DNA of 64,000 nt from Actinomycetota bacterium (lineage in GTDB: Bacteria; Actinomycetota; CADDZG01; JAHWKV01; JAOPZY01). The notes beneath the pieces were generated by a model, which saw only the letters and a program-made list of their open reading frames with translations, ran no database searches and was not told where the DNA came from. Positions 23,847-32,441 of the stretch are shown one piece after another. Location of the stretch: positions 248,001 through 312,000 of the forward strand of contig DASTWV010000059.1 of NCBI GenBank assembly GCA_035765775.1, written 5' to 3'. Every line of letters begins with the position of its first letter. Positions within the stretch are counted from its first letter, which is position 1. The position numbers and the translations under genes are program-made.

Positions 23847-24625
23847 CGCTGGAGGCGGTGGTGTTCGACGTGGACGGCACCCTGGCGGACACCGAACGCC
23901 ACGGTCACCGGGTGGCGTTCAATCAGGCGTTCGCCGAGGCGAACCTGCCCTACGAGTGGGACGCCGAGAGCTATGGCGTGCTGCTGGAGCTGCCCGGCGG
24001 CGAGGGGCGCATCGCCCGCTACCTGGCCGCCCAGGGCCACGAGGCCGGGGCGGCGGCATCGATGGCCCGCGCCCTGCACCGGCGCAAGCAGGACCATTTC
24101 CTGGCCCTCGTGCGCGCCGGGGCGATCCCGCCCCGCCCCGGCATGCTGCGCCTGATCGACGAGCTGAACGCGGCCGGGGTCCGCCTGGGAGTGGCAACCA
24201 CCGGGGGCCGGGTGTGGGTGATCGAGTTGCTGCGCACCGTGTTCGGGCCGGTGCGCACCCGGACCTTCGGGGCGGTGGTGACCAGCGAGGACGTCGATGT
24301 GCACAAGCCTGACCCGGCCGCCTACCGCATCGCGCTCGAGCGCCTGGACTGCCCAGCGGACCACGCGGTGGCGGTGGAGGACTCCGCGGTGGGGCTGCGG
24401 GCGGCGAAGGCGGCCGGCCTGGCCTGCCTGGCGGTGCGCAACAGCTACACGCGGCACCACGACTTCACCGGGGCCGACCTGGTGGTGGACGGGCTGGGCG
24501 ATGGTGAGGGCAACGGTGAGGGCGCCGGCGTGGTAGCCAACCCGCACGGGATCATCGTCGAGCCGGTGCTGGGCGTCGAGACGCTCCGCCGGCTGGTGTC
24601 GGCAACCGCGGCCGCAGCGGCGTGA
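23843..24625 (+). CDS. HAD-superfamily phosphatase, CbbY/beta-phosphoglucomutase-like
   Basis: 260 residues. HAD motif I 'AVVFDVDGTLADTERHGHRV' (DxD), motif II 'LGVATTGGRVWVIELLRTVF' (Thr), motif III/IV KPDPAAYRIALERL ... 'VAVEDSAVGLRAAKAAGL'. The cap domain and 'LPGGEGRIARYLAAQGHE' resemble CbbY, the xylulose-1,5-bisphosphate phosphatase linked to Rubisco in other bacteria, but no Rubisco is present here. GTG start overlapping the epimerase stop; its own stop overlaps the cupredoxin gene. The 3' part carries a Gly/Glu-rich insertion not usual in the family. Confidence 0.88.
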   Translation: MTLEAVVFDVDGTLADTERHGHRVAFNQAFAEANLPYEWDAESYGVLLELPGGEGRIARYLAAQGHEAGAAASMARALHRRKQDHFLALVRAGAIPPRPGMLRLIDELNAAGVRLGVATTGGRVWVIELLRTVFGPVRTRTFGAVVTSEDVDVHKPDPAAYRIALERLDCPADHAVAVEDSAVGLRAAKAAGLACLAVRNSYTRHHDFTGADLVVDGLGDGEGNGEGAGVVANPHGIIVEPVLGVETLRRLVSATAAAAA

Positions 24626-25032
24626 GCGGGCACGGCTTCCGGCGGGTGGCTCTGGCAGCCACGCTGGTGCTGTGCGCGGCGTGCAGCAGCGGCGGGCCGA
24701 CCCCGGTGTCGATGCCGGGCTCGGTGGTGAACAAGGGGACGGTCAACCTCGGCTCGGCCGCTGCCCCGTCGGTCACGGTGAACATGGGCGACGACTGGTT
24801 CTCCCCCTCCTTCGTCAAGGCGGCGCCCGGTACGGCGGTGACGGTGACCGTGGTCGAGGAGGGCGATGTCGCCCACACCTTCACGATCGATGGGCAGAAC
24901 ATCGACGTGGCCCTCAGCAAGAAGGGCGACCGGCACACGGTGACCGTGACCCTGCCGGCCAACGGCAAGCCGCTCATCTTCTACTGCAAGTACCACCGAT
25001 CGGTGGGGATGCAGGGCGCCCTCTACTCGTAA
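24622..25032 (+). CDS. Cupredoxin-like lipoprotein
   Basis: 136 residues: a lipoprotein signal (RRVALAATLVLCAACSSGGP, lipobox LCAAC), then a plastocyanin-like domain. Type 1 copper ligands are present: His in 'VAHTFTIDG', then Cys, His and Met in 'IFYCKYHRSVGMQG'. It would be an extracytoplasmic electron carrier or copper-binding protein, but no redox partner is nearby. The GTG start overlaps the HAD gene stop, giving a chain of four coupled genes from 22785. Confidence 0.88.
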   Translation: MSGHGFRRVALAATLVLCAACSSGGPTPVSMPGSVVNKGTVNLGSAAAPSVTVNMGDDWFSPSFVKAAPGTAVTVTVVEEGDVAHTFTIDGQNIDVALSKKGDRHTVTVTLPANGKPLIFYCKYHRSVGMQGALYS

Positions 25033-25355
25033 CCCGGCCCCGTGGGCCGCTGTCGGTCGCCGTCGGCCGCTATGAGATGCTCCTATAGATCGTCAAGCCG
25101 TGGCGGCGACCGGTTGGGGGGACTTGGGGGGCCGCGCCGCACAGCTTGGCGAAGCTGGCCTCCGAGCCAGGAATTTTTGGGTCAGACGCCACCGGGCCGC
25201 CGCCCCCCATCATTCGGGGGACATTTGTCCCACTGGCCGGGACGAAAGTCCCCCACCTCAGCCCGGACTCGGGCCGCCGCCCACATCATCGCAGGTCGAT
25301 TGGCACGCGAATGCGGGCAGAGTGACCCCACCCTCCGGCTTATGCCGGGACGGGT
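25033..25355. other. Convergent intergenic region with two DosR-box-like palindromes
   Basis: Between two converging genes there are 323 bases with no convincing gene in six frames. It contains two 14-bp imperfect palindromes, GGGACATTTGTCCC (25218-25231) and GGGACGAAAGTCCC (25239-25252), centres 21 bases apart, which resemble the DosR/DevR half-site arrangement GGGACtttnGTCCC. A short CCGGC-TTAT-GCCGG hairpin lies near 25340. No small coding gene or RNA could be supported next to the boxes. Confidence 0.5.
25218..25252. promoter_or_regulatory. Tandem DosR-like boxes
   Basis: Both arms read GGGAC...GTCCC, with centres separated by two helical turns, as expected for cooperative binding by two response-regulator dimers. 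The target is unclear because flanking genes converge here; an unrecognised small RNA or leaderless small gene is possible. Confidence 0.4.
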
Positions 25356-26441
25356 CTACACCCCCGGGCGGGCGGCGCCCACGTAGTCGCCCTGCAGCGG
25401 CGCCACCTGGACCAGCTCGCCGGTCTCGGGGGCGTGCACCATCATCCCGTTGCCCACGTAGATGCCCACGTGGTGGATCGGGCTCCCGTAGAACACGAGG
25501 TCCCCGGGCTGCAGCTGGCTGCGGGCGACGTGGGGCTCGGAGTAGTACTGGGCGGCGGCCGAGTGGGGCAGCGAGATCCCGGCGGCCCGGTAGGCGAACA
25601 TCGTGAGGCCGGAGCAGTCGAAGCTGCCCGGCCCCGCCCCGGCCCAGAGGTAGGGCTTGCCAATCTGCTCCATGGCCACCCGCAGAGCGGCGCCCGCCGC
25701 GCCCGAGGTGGGGAGGGCCGGGAGGTTGGCGGCGGAGGCGGTGGCAGCAGTCAGGCGGGCCTGCACCTGGGCGGCCCGGGCGGCGGCGGCCCGGGCGGCG
25801 GCGGTCCGGCTGGCGGCGTTGATCTGGCCGAGGAGCACCTGCTCGGAGGCCAGCTGCGTCTTGAGGTTGGAGCGTTCTGAGGCGAGCTGGGCGCTGATGG
25901 CCTGCGCCTGGTTGAGCGCGCTGGCCAGGACGGTGCCGGCGTTCTGGGCGCGCTGGTCGGCGATCTGCAGCTTGGTGATGATCCCCGACTCCCAGCTGCT
26001 CACCTGGGTGATCAGCTCCATGCGCTGGTTGAATTCCTTCAGGTCCTTGGAGCTGAGGAACGCCTCCAGGACCGTGGGTGCCCCGACCTTGTAGAACGCT
26101 GCCGCCTGCTGCGAGGCCACCTGGACCAGCTCCGCCCGGGTGCCCTGCGCCTTGGCGGACAGGGCCTTGTCGTCGTTGATCTGGGCCTGCACCTGCTGCA
26201 GGTGGATCTCGGCCTGGTTGTACTCCTCATCCAGGGTGGCGATCTTGCTGGACAGGGTGTCGATCTGGGCCTGGACCGTCGCCTGCGAGACCGCCCCGGC
26301 CGATTGCGGGGGAAGGGTCGGGGCGAGCACAGCCAGGGCACAGGCCAACACAGCCACGGCTGCGGTGCGCCGGTGCGCGCGGTGCGCTCGATGCGAGCTG
26401 CGGAGGTCGCCCACCAATCGGGCGAGGGCCAGACGGGCCAT
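25356..26441 (-). CDS. Secreted NlpC/P60 peptidoglycan endopeptidase with coiled-coil domain
   Basis: 361 residues from ATG 26441 (a GTG at 26480 would add 13). A signal peptide (RRTAAVAVLACALAVLAPTL) is followed by a long coiled coil (about residues 55-230; 'QAQIDTLSSKIATLDEEYNQ'), an Ala-rich helix, and a C-terminal NlpC/P60 domain with catalytic Cys in 'YLWAGAGPGSFDCSGLTMFA', His in 'SPIHHVGIYVGNGMMVHAPE' and the third residue His near MVHAPE. This architecture matches RipA/CwlO-type hydrolases that cut gamma-D-Glu-mDAP bonds during growth. Standalone gene, convergent to the cupredoxin operon. Confidence 0.9.
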   Translation of the reverse strand: MARLALARLVGDLRSSHRAHRAHRRTAAVAVLACALAVLAPTLPPQSAGAVSQATVQAQIDTLSSKIATLDEEYNQAEIHLQQVQAQINDDKALSAKAQGTRAELVQVASQQAAAFYKVGAPTVLEAFLSSKDLKEFNQRMELITQVSSWESGIITKLQIADQRAQNAGTVLASALNQAQAISAQLASERSNLKTQLASEQVLLGQINAASRTAAARAAAARAAQVQARLTAATASAANLPALPTSGAAGAALRVAMEQIGKPYLWAGAGPGSFDCSGLTMFAYRAAGISLPHSAAAQYYSEPHVARSQLQPGDLVFYGSPIHHVGIYVGNGMMVHAPETGELVQVAPLQGDYVGAARPGV

Positions 26442-26564
26442 GCGGCGACATGCTATCCGGATTGACCAGAACCGAGCCACCCAGGGGCACCGCCGCTAGG
26501 TTGTATGGGGGAACTCTAACGAGCGTCGCCCGACGGGGGGCGCACAAAGGGGAACCGAGGGGCT

Positions 26565-27080
26565 TTGGCTGAGATCAGCATCGTGCGGGGCGACCTCACC
26601 ACCCAGGAGGTCGACGCCATCGTCAATGCCGCGAACTCCTCGCTGCTGGGCGGCGGCGGCGTGGACGGGGCGATCCACCGCCGGGGCGGCCCCGAGATCC
26701 TGGCGGCGTGCCGGGAGCTGCGCAGGACGAGCCACCCGGGCGGGCTCCCGACGGGCGAGGCGGTGGCAACCACTGCCGGCCGGATGGCCGCCCGCTGGGT
26801 GATCCACACGGTGGGGCCGGTATGGTCGCCAAGGGAGGACCGCTCCCCCCTGCTGGCTGCCTGCCACACGAATGCCCTGCGGGTGGCGAGCGAGCTGGGG
26901 GCCCGGACGATCGCCTTCCCGGCAATCTCCACCGGGGTGTACGGCTACCCGCTGGCCGAGGCGGCGCCGGTGGCGGTGGCCACGGTCCGGGCGGCGGGCG
27001 GGGATTTCGACGAGATCCGCTTCGTGCTGTTGGGCGACGAGGCGTACGCCGCCTTCGAGCGGGCCTTGCGCCGTTCCTAG
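26565..27080 (+). CDS. Macrodomain (ADP-ribose-binding/deacylase) protein
   Basis: 171 residues, a single macrodomain of the YmdB/MacroD type. Key motifs: 'IVRGDLTTQEVDAIVNAANS' (the NAAN motif binds the distal ribose), 'LLGGGGVDGAIHRRGGPEIL' (GGGGVDGAIH), 'ARWVIHTVGPVW' and 'FPAISTGVYGYPLAEAAPVA' (ISTGVYGYP). Such proteins remove ADP-ribose from proteins or deacetylate O-acetyl-ADP-ribose. TTG start at 26565; no ATG is available upstream of the beta-strand 'ISIVRGD'. Ends before a bidirectional terminator. Confidence 0.93.
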   Translation: MAEISIVRGDLTTQEVDAIVNAANSSLLGGGGVDGAIHRRGGPEILAACRELRRTSHPGGLPTGEAVATTAGRMAARWVIHTVGPVWSPREDRSPLLAACHTNALRVASELGARTIAFPAISTGVYGYPLAEAAPVAVATVRAAGGDFDEIRFVLLGDEAYAAFERALRRS

Positions 27081-27100
27081 CCTTAGTTCGCTCGGCAAAG

Positions 27101-27149
27101 GTTCTGGGGACTTTTTGCCGTTTTTTTGACGGAAAAGTTTCCCCAGAAC
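27101..27149. terminator. Bidirectional intrinsic terminator
   Basis: Perfect 10-bp stem GTTCTGGGGA/TCCCCAGAAC (27101-27110 and 27140-27149), extended inwards by A/T-rich pairing with a run of seven T in the loop region (27121-27127) and A-runs on the other side. It lies between the macrodomain gene (plus) and the ABC-2 permease (minus), both of which end here. Confidence 0.75.
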
Positions 27150-27185
27150 TTCATGCCCGGCCGCGCATGTCGGAGGGCCCCGTCC

Positions 27186-28205
27186 CTAGCGGGCCGACTC
27201 GTCGATGTCCCGGCGCAGCAGGACCAGCGCCCAGGTGGCGACCAGGACCACGAGCAGGATCCCGAGGAACAGGGCCGCCCGATCGGCGTGCACGAAGACG
27301 GAGGGCGGCGGGGTCGACAAGAAGCGGGCAGGCCCCCGGATCACCGGATCGACGTGCACCCACCCACCGATGAGGGCCCCGGCGTTCGTGGTGAGCAGCC
27401 ACCGGATCCACTCCGGGTGCTGGCGGCGCACGACGATCTCGAAGACCACCAGGTAGCCGACCGCCCCGACCAGGGCCGCCGCGGTGTGGCGGGTCAGCCC
27501 GGCAATGGCCGCCCCGGCACCGGTCAGGGCCACGACGAGGAGCAGGCCGCGCAGGGAGTACATGAGGATGTGGTGCTTGACCGCGCCCGTGATGCCTGCC
27601 GTCGTGCCCCGGGTGGCGGCAATCAGCCAGCCGCCGAAGAGGAGCAGCACGGTGGTCACCACCCCGATGGCGACGAAGGTGATGATGAGCGCAGCCAGCT
27701 TGGAGCCCAGCACCCGCAGCCGGCGGGGTTCCCAGGTGAGCAGGAGCGGGAACGTGCCGGCGGTCCACTCGGCCCCGATGAACCCGGTCCCGATGACGAA
27801 GCCCAGGATGCTGACCAGCGCGATGGCGGCGACCACCAGATGCGTGCCGTTGTCGGCGAAGGAGAAGCGGGGATCCTGGTAGAGGTCGGATGCGGACGGG
27901 GCGAAGATGGTGCACGGGCCAGCGCCCTTGAGCACCGGCCCGGGACCGTCCCGGGAGGCACTCGCCGGGGCGGGCGTGATGGTGACCGACCCCCCGCACG
28001 CCTGCTCGAGTCCGGGCGGCCGCTGGGTCAGGAATCCCTGCGCCTCCTGCTGGGCCTTGGCGTGGGCGCCCGCCAGGTCGCGATTGGAGAGGGCCCCGTT
28101 CACGACGATGATGGCCAGCACGGTCAGGAACAGGGCGGCCAGCAGCACCCGGAACAGCCGGCGCTTGAACAGGCGCCGGAGCTCGACCTTCGTGAGGCGG
28201 ATCAC
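27186..28205 (-). CDS. ABC-2-type permease (second exporter)
   Basis: 339 residues. N-terminal 'IRLTKVELRRLFKRRLFRVL' plus a membrane helix (LLAALFLTVLAIIVVNGAL), a large external loop with two Cys, then five or more helices ('LVVAAIALVSILGFVIGTGF', 'AALIITFVAIGVVTTVLLLF', 'GLLLVVALTGAGAAIAGLTR', 'LFLGILLVVLVATWALVLLR'). The cytoplasmic 'GAEWTAGTFPLLLTWEPRRL' loop matches ABC-2 permeases of the NatB/BcrB kind. GTG start overlaps the ATPase stop by 4 bases. Confidence 0.88.
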   Translation of the reverse strand: MIRLTKVELRRLFKRRLFRVLLAALFLTVLAIIVVNGALSNRDLAGAHAKAQQEAQGFLTQRPPGLEQACGGSVTITPAPASASRDGPGPVLKGAGPCTIFAPSASDLYQDPRFSFADNGTHLVVAAIALVSILGFVIGTGFIGAEWTAGTFPLLLTWEPRRLRVLGSKLAALIITFVAIGVVTTVLLLFGGWLIAATRGTTAGITGAVKHHILMYSLRGLLLVVALTGAGAAIAGLTRHTAAALVGAVGYLVVFEIVVRRQHPEWIRWLLTTNAGALIGGWVHVDPVIRGPARFLSTPPPSVFVHADRAALFLGILLVVLVATWALVLLRRDIDESAR

Positions 28206-29197
28206 GGCGCCCCTCCGGCAGGCGTGCCCGGCACGGGCCGGTCCACCGGCGCCAGCACACCGGTGCCCTGGGCGGAGGGGTCCTCGGTGAGCGAGATGAA
28301 CACGTCCTCGAGCTCGGCCTGGTCCACGGTGATCTCGTCCAGCCAGATCCCCTGGGCCACCAGGAGGCGGTTGACCTCCCGGGGCGGGGCGCCGCCCACC
28401 ATGCAATGGCCATTGCCGGCGACCGCGGTGAGCCCCGCCTGGGTCAGGACGGCGGCTGCGGCGGCAGGGTCCTCGACGGTGACCCGGACCCGCCTGGCCG
28501 CCGACCCGTCGCCCGTGGCCCCGGCCAGGACCTCGGTCACCGAGCCCGTCCGCAGCGCCCGGCCCCGGGCCACGATGGTGACCGAGGAGCAGACCTGCTC
28601 GACCTCATGGAGGAGGTGGGAGGAGAGCAGCACCGTGACGCCCTGCTCGGCCAGCCGGCGCATGAGCGTGCGGACCTCCCGCATGCCGCCCGGGTCGAGG
28701 CCATTGGTGGGCTCGTCGAGCAGCAGGAGCCGGGGCCGCTTTAGGAGGGCACCGGCGATGCCGAGCCGCTGGCGCATGCCGAGCGAGTAGGCCCTGACCG
28801 GGTCGTTCTCCCGACCGATCAGCCCGACGGTCTCCAGGGCCTCGTCCACCCGCTTGGCGTCGAACCCGGCGACATCGGCCAGCAGGCCGAGGTTGTAGCG
28901 TCCGCTAAAGGGCGGGAAGAACCGGGGGCTCTCGACAACCGAGCTCATCGAGTTCACGACGTCGGCGAGCCCGCCGGGCAGGGAGTGGCCGAGCACCGAG
29001 ACCGCCCCCGAGTCGGCGTGGACCAGGCCGGTCAGGACCCGGAGGGTGGTGGTCTTACCGCTCCCGTTGGGGCCGAGGAAGCCGTGGACCTCGCCCTGGG
29101 GGACGGTCAGATCCAGCCCGTCGAGGGCCCGGCGGGGCTGGCCCCGGAAGCCACCCCGGTAGGTCTTGCGCAGGCCGCGGACTTCAACGGCGATCAT
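28202..29197 (-). CDS. ABC-2-type exporter ATPase (second exporter)
   Basis: 331 residues. Walker A 'GFLGPNGSGKTTTLRVLTGL', signature 'YSLGMRQRLGIAGALL' (LGMRQ variant of LSGGQ, common in BcrA-like ATPases), Walker B 'LLLLDEPTNGLDPGGMREVR', switch 'TVLLSSHLLHEVEQVCSSVT'. The C-terminal part is the accessory domain of BcrA/NatA-type exporters, linked to lantibiotic or bacitracin self-protection in other bacteria; here the substrate is unknown. An inverted repeat upstream (29236-29254) may be the operator of an unlinked regulator. Confidence 0.92.
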   Translation of the reverse strand: MIAVEVRGLRKTYRGGFRGQPRRALDGLDLTVPQGEVHGFLGPNGSGKTTTLRVLTGLVHADSGAVSVLGHSLPGGLADVVNSMSSVVESPRFFPPFSGRYNLGLLADVAGFDAKRVDEALETVGLIGRENDPVRAYSLGMRQRLGIAGALLKRPRLLLLDEPTNGLDPGGMREVRTLMRRLAEQGVTVLLSSHLLHEVEQVCSSVTIVARGRALRTGSVTEVLAGATGDGSAARRVRVTVEDPAAAAAVLTQAGLTAVAGNGHCMVGGAPPREVNRLLVAQGIWLDEITVDQAELEDVFISLTEDPSAQGTGVLAPVDRPVPGTPAGGAP

Positions 29198-29235
29198 CGA
29201 GGTTGCCTTTCACCAGCCGCCCGCACCCGGGGCAA

Positions 29236-29254
29236 CTATACACTACGGGTATAG
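29236..29254 (-). promoter_or_regulatory. Inverted repeat CTATAC-N7-GTATAG upstream of the second exporter
   Basis: Perfect 6-bp arms at 29236-29241 and 29249-29254 in an AT-rich island about 40 bases upstream of the ATPase start. The arms also resemble -10 elements, so it may combine promoter and operator (GntR/YtrA-type sites often look like this). Confidence 0.5.
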
Positions 29255-29338
29255 CGTGCGCGGGCAGGTGCCTACTTCTCCGCCGCTCGAGCCCCTCCCG
29301 AGCGGCGCCCCGGCCCAGAAGCCTTACGGCTAGAAACC

Positions 29339-30088
29339 TTACGGCGAGAGCTTGTAGCCCAGGCCCCGGATGGTCTTCACATGCTCCGGCTGCCGGGGGT
29401 CCTGCTCGATCTTGGCCCGCAGCCGCTTGATGTGGACGTCCAGGGTGCGGGTGTCACCGAAGTACTCCACGCCCCAGACCTCGGACAGCAGCACCTGGCG
29501 GGTCACGAGCTTGCCCGGGCGCAGCATGAAGGCCTCCAGGAGGGCGAACTCCTTGGGCGGCAGCTCGACCTGCTCGCCGCGCACCGAGACCTCGTGGCGC
29601 TGGGTGTCCATCTCGATCGGCCCCACCACCAGGCTGCCGCCCCGGGCCCCCTCCCCGCCCTTGGCGGGCAGCATCCCGGCCCGGCGCAGGTGCGCCCGGA
29701 CCCGGGTGACCAGCTCCCGCATGGAAAAGGGCTTGGTGACGTAGTCGTCGGCGCCGATCTCCAGGCCCGCCACCTTGTCGGCCTCCCGGTCCTTGGCGGT
29801 GAGGATGACGATGGGCACCCCGGACTCGGCCCGGATGATGCGGCACAGGTCCAGCCCGTTCATGCGCGGCAGCATGAGGTCCAGGATCACCAGGGCAGGC
29901 GAGCGCTCCCGGAACAGGTCGAGGCCCCGCGCGCCGTCCATCGCCGACAGGGCCTCGAAGCCCTCCCGCTGCAGCTGGTAGCAGATGGCCCCGACCAGGG
30001 CCTCCTCGTCCTCGACCACCAGGATGGGTCCGGCGACGGCGGGTGCCTCGGGGAACTCGGCACCGGTGGCCAGGTCAGAGCTGCTCAA
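29339..30088 (-). CDS. OmpR-family response regulator in the pst-phoU operon
   Basis: 249 residues. Receiver domain: 'PILVVEDEEALVGAICYQLQ' (acidic pair), phospho-acceptor in 'VILDLMLPRMNGLDLC', Thr in 'VPIVILTAKDREADKVAGLE', Lys in 'YVTKPFSMRELV'. C-terminal winged helix: 'VELPPKEFALLEAFMLRPGK', RTLDVHIKRLRAKIEQDP, 'VKTIRGLGYKLSP'. It ends the pstS-phoU operon; its likely TTG start at 30088 overlaps the phoU stop. No kinase gene is adjacent: the nearest one belongs to the divergent pair at 34782-36874. RegX3/PhoP-like; a role in the phosphate response is inferred from context. Confidence 0.9.
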   Translation of the reverse strand: MSSSDLATGAEFPEAPAVAGPILVVEDEEALVGAICYQLQREGFEALSAMDGARGLDLFRERSPALVILDLMLPRMNGLDLCRIIRAESGVPIVILTAKDREADKVAGLEIGADDYVTKPFSMRELVTRVRAHLRRAGMLPAKGGEGARGGSLVVGPIEMDTQRHEVSVRGEQVELPPKEFALLEAFMLRPGKLVTRQVLLSEVWGVEYFGDTRTLDVHIKRLRAKIEQDPRQPEHVKTIRGLGYKLSP

Positions 30089-30798
30089 CGTCCGGCCTCC
30101 GTCAGCTTCGCATTGGCCTCCACCTCGGGGTGCGAGGCGTCGGTGAACTCCTCGAAGACGCCGGTGACCAGGTAGGCCACCTGCTCGCCGATGTCCACCG
30201 CGTGGTCGCCCACCCGTTCGATCTGGCGGGACACCAGGTGCATCTGGACGCCCCATTCCAGCATCGGTTTGCCCCGGGACTCGGTGAGGATCTCGGCCAG
30301 CATGCCCCGGTTCAGGTCGTCCAGCGGCTCGTCCATCGTCGGCAGCGCCCGGGCGAGATTGTTGTCGCGACGCTCGAGGGCGTCCATGGCGGCCGCCAGC
30401 ATCTCGAGGGCGATGGCCCCCATGGTGCGCAGGTGGCCGAGCACGGTGGGCTGCTGGGGCAGCCCGTGGGCGGCGGCCGTGATCTTGGCGACGTTCACCG
30501 CCATGTCGGCGATGCGCTCCAGGTGCAGGTTGATGTGGAGGAGCGCCGCCAGCAGGCGCAGATCGCTGGCCACCGGGCCCTGCAGGGCAAACAGCTCGAC
30601 GACCCCCTGCTCGATCTCGATGTAGAGGGCATCGACGCTGTCGTCGCCCGCCACCACGGCCTCACAGCTGGCGAGGTCGTCCGCCTCGATGGTGGCGAGG
30701 CCGGCCCGGAAGAGGTCGCTCGCCCCCCGTCCCATCACCTGGATCTGCTGCTCCAGGTGGGCGAGCTGCTCGTGGAAACGCTTGCGGGTCTCGACCAT
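30085..30798 (-). CDS. phoU: Phosphate uptake regulator PhoU
   Basis: 237 residues made of two PhoU helical bundles: 'RKRFHEQLAHLEQQIQVMGR' starts the first, with metal-binding acidic patch 'AVVAGDDSVDALYIEIEQGV' and 'LERIADMAVNVAKI'; the second ends with 'IERVGDHAVDIGEQVAYLVT', the repeated E/DxxxD signature. PhoU connects the Pst transporter to the PhoR kinase and damps phosphate import and signalling. It overlaps the pstB stop (1 base) and the regulator start. Confidence 0.95.
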   Translation of the reverse strand: MVETRKRFHEQLAHLEQQIQVMGRGASDLFRAGLATIEADDLASCEAVVAGDDSVDALYIEIEQGVVELFALQGPVASDLRLLAALLHINLHLERIADMAVNVAKITAAAHGLPQQPTVLGHLRTMGAIALEMLAAAMDALERRDNNLARALPTMDEPLDDLNRGMLAEILTESRGKPMLEWGVQMHLVSRQIERVGDHAVDIGEQVAYLVTGVFEEFTDASHPEVEANAKLTEAGR

Positions 30799-31574
30799 CA
30801 GCCGAACCGCCCCGTGATGTAGCCCTCGGTGCGTTTGTCCTCGGGCTGAGTGAAGATCTTCTTGGTGGGGCCGACCTCGATGATCCGCCCGGGGTCGCCG
30901 GTGTTCTCGGCCAGGAGGAAGGCGGTGCGGTCCGCCACCCGGGCGGCCTGCTGCATGTTGTGGGTGACCAGCACGATGGTGTAGCGCTCGCGTAGCTCCA
31001 TGATCAGGTCCTCGATCTTGAGGGTGGCGACCGGGTCCAGGGCCGAGCACGGCTCGTCCATGAGCAGGATCTCGGGCTCGACCGCGGTGGCCCGGGCGAT
31101 GCACAGCCGTTGCTGCTGCCCGCCGGACAGGCCGGTGGCCGGGGAGCCGAGCCGGTCCTTGACCTCGTCCCAGAGGCCTGCTCCGGTCAACGCCTTCTCG
31201 GCGATCTCGTTGATCTCCGTGCGGGACTTCCGGCCGTTCAGGCGGTACCCGGCCACCACGTTCTCCTCGATCGACATGGTCGGGAACGGGTTGGGGCGCT
31301 GGAACACCATGCCCACAGCCCGCCGGACGGCGACCGGGTCCATAGCGTCGTCGTAGATGTTCTCGCCGTCCAGGCTGACCGTGCCCTCGGCCCGGGCGCC
31401 CGGGATCAGCTCATGCAGCCGGTTGAGACACCGGATGAACGTGGACTTGCCGCACCCGGAGGGGCCGATGAGGGCCGTGACCTGGTTGGGCTCGACCGAG
31501 AGCGACATGTCCTCGATGGCGAGGCGGCTGCCGTACCAGGCGTTCAGGTTGGAGATCTCGAGGCTCGATGCCAT
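30798..31574 (-). CDS. pstB: Phosphate ABC transporter ATPase PstB
   Basis: 258 residues, standard PstB: '[20 protein letters not shown]', Walker A '[20 protein letters not shown]', '[20 protein letters not shown]' (the PstB-specific FQxPNPFP), signature [20 protein letters not shown], Walker B '[20 protein letters not shown]' and switch His in '[20 protein letters not shown]'. It provides ATP hydrolysis for high-affinity phosphate import. The ATG overlaps the pstA stop by 4 bases. Confidence 0.97.
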   Translation of the reverse strand: MASSLEISNLNAWYGSRLAIEDMSLSVEPNQVTALIGPSGCGKSTFIRCLNRLHELIPGARAEGTVSLDGENIYDDAMDPVAVRRAVGMVFQRPNPFPTMSIEENVVAGYRLNGRKSRTEINEIAEKALTGAGLWDEVKDRLGSPATGLSGGQQQRLCIARATAVEPEILLMDEPCSALDPVATLKIEDLIMELRERYTIVLVTHNMQQAARVADRTAFLLAENTGDPGRIIEVGPTKKIFTQPEDKRTEGYITGRFG

Positions 31575-32437
31575 CAGGTGACACTCCTTCGGGCGGTGAC
31601 GAACCGCGCGGCCAACGTGAGGATCAGGACAAATGCAAGGAGCGTGAGGGCGGCGCCCCACGCCCTGGCCACCTGGGGGTCGTAGGCCGAGGTAGCACCG
31701 CTGAAGATGGCCACCGGCAGCGAGCTGATGGGCTGCGTGATCTTGAACGACATGAACTGCCAGTCCAGGGCGGTGAAGAGCAGTGGGGCGGTCTCCCCCG
31801 CCGCCCGGGAGACGGCCAGCATGGCGCCGGTGGTGATGCCGGCGCCCGCCGAGGGCAGGACCACCTTCAGCACGGTCTTCCACTTGGGCGTGCCCAGCGC
31901 CAGGGACGCCTCCCGGATGCCGGAGGGCACCCGCAGGAGCATTTCCTCGGTGGTGCGCAGCACGATGGGCCACATGATCATGCCGAGGGCGAGTGCCCCG
32001 GCCAGGCCGGAGTAGTGGTGGACGTAGACCACCACGAGGCCGTAGGCGAAGACCCCGAACAGAATCGAGGGGATCCCGGTCATCACCTCGGCGAAGAAGC
32101 GCACCAGCCGGGCCAGGCGGGTCCCGGGGGCGAACTCGGCCAGGTACACCGCTCCCAGGATGCCGAGGGGGATGAACACCACCGACGCGAGCAGCACCAT
32201 GAGCACCGTGCCGATGATGGCGTTGCCCACGCCCCCGGCCGTCGAGGTGGGGTCGCCGGGCGGCGGCTGCGTGAAGAACGAGACGCCGTGGATGGCGTGG
32301 AGCCCCTTGATGATCACCTCGATGAGGATCGACACCAGGGGCACGGCGGACAGCACGAGGGCGGCCACCATCGCCACGAGCATCGCCTTGTCCACGACCT
32401 TGCGCCGGGTGGAGGCGGTCTGCATCGCCCTTGCCAT
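31574..32437 (-). CDS. pstA: Phosphate ABC transporter permease PstA
   Basis: 287 residues with six predicted membrane helices. Typical PstA stretches are '[20 protein letters not shown]', '[20 protein letters not shown]', the EAA-like coupling loop '[20 protein letters not shown]' and '[17 protein letters not shown]', with the conserved Arg and Glu in SRAAGET that are needed for phosphate transport. It pairs with PstC in the membrane. Confidence 0.96.
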   Translation of the reverse strand: MARAMQTASTRRKVVDKAMLVAMVAALVLSAVPLVSILIEVIIKGLHAIHGVSFFTQPPPGDPTSTAGGVGNAIIGTVLMVLLASVVFIPLGILGAVYLAEFAPGTRLARLVRFFAEVMTGIPSILFGVFAYGLVVVYVHHYSGLAGALALGMIMWPIVLRTTEEMLLRVPSGIREASLALGTPKWKTVLKVVLPSAGAGITTGAMLAVSRAAGETAPLLFTALDWQFMSFKITQPISSLPVAIFSGATSAYDPQVARAWGAALTLLAFVLILTLAARFVTARRSVT

Positions 32438-32441
32438 CGCC

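Noticed and set aside
25218-25252. The GGGAC/GTCCC palindromes as intrinsic terminators
   Set aside because: Each stem is only 5 bp, there is no T-run after them, and two similar copies with helical spacing suggest protein sites instead.
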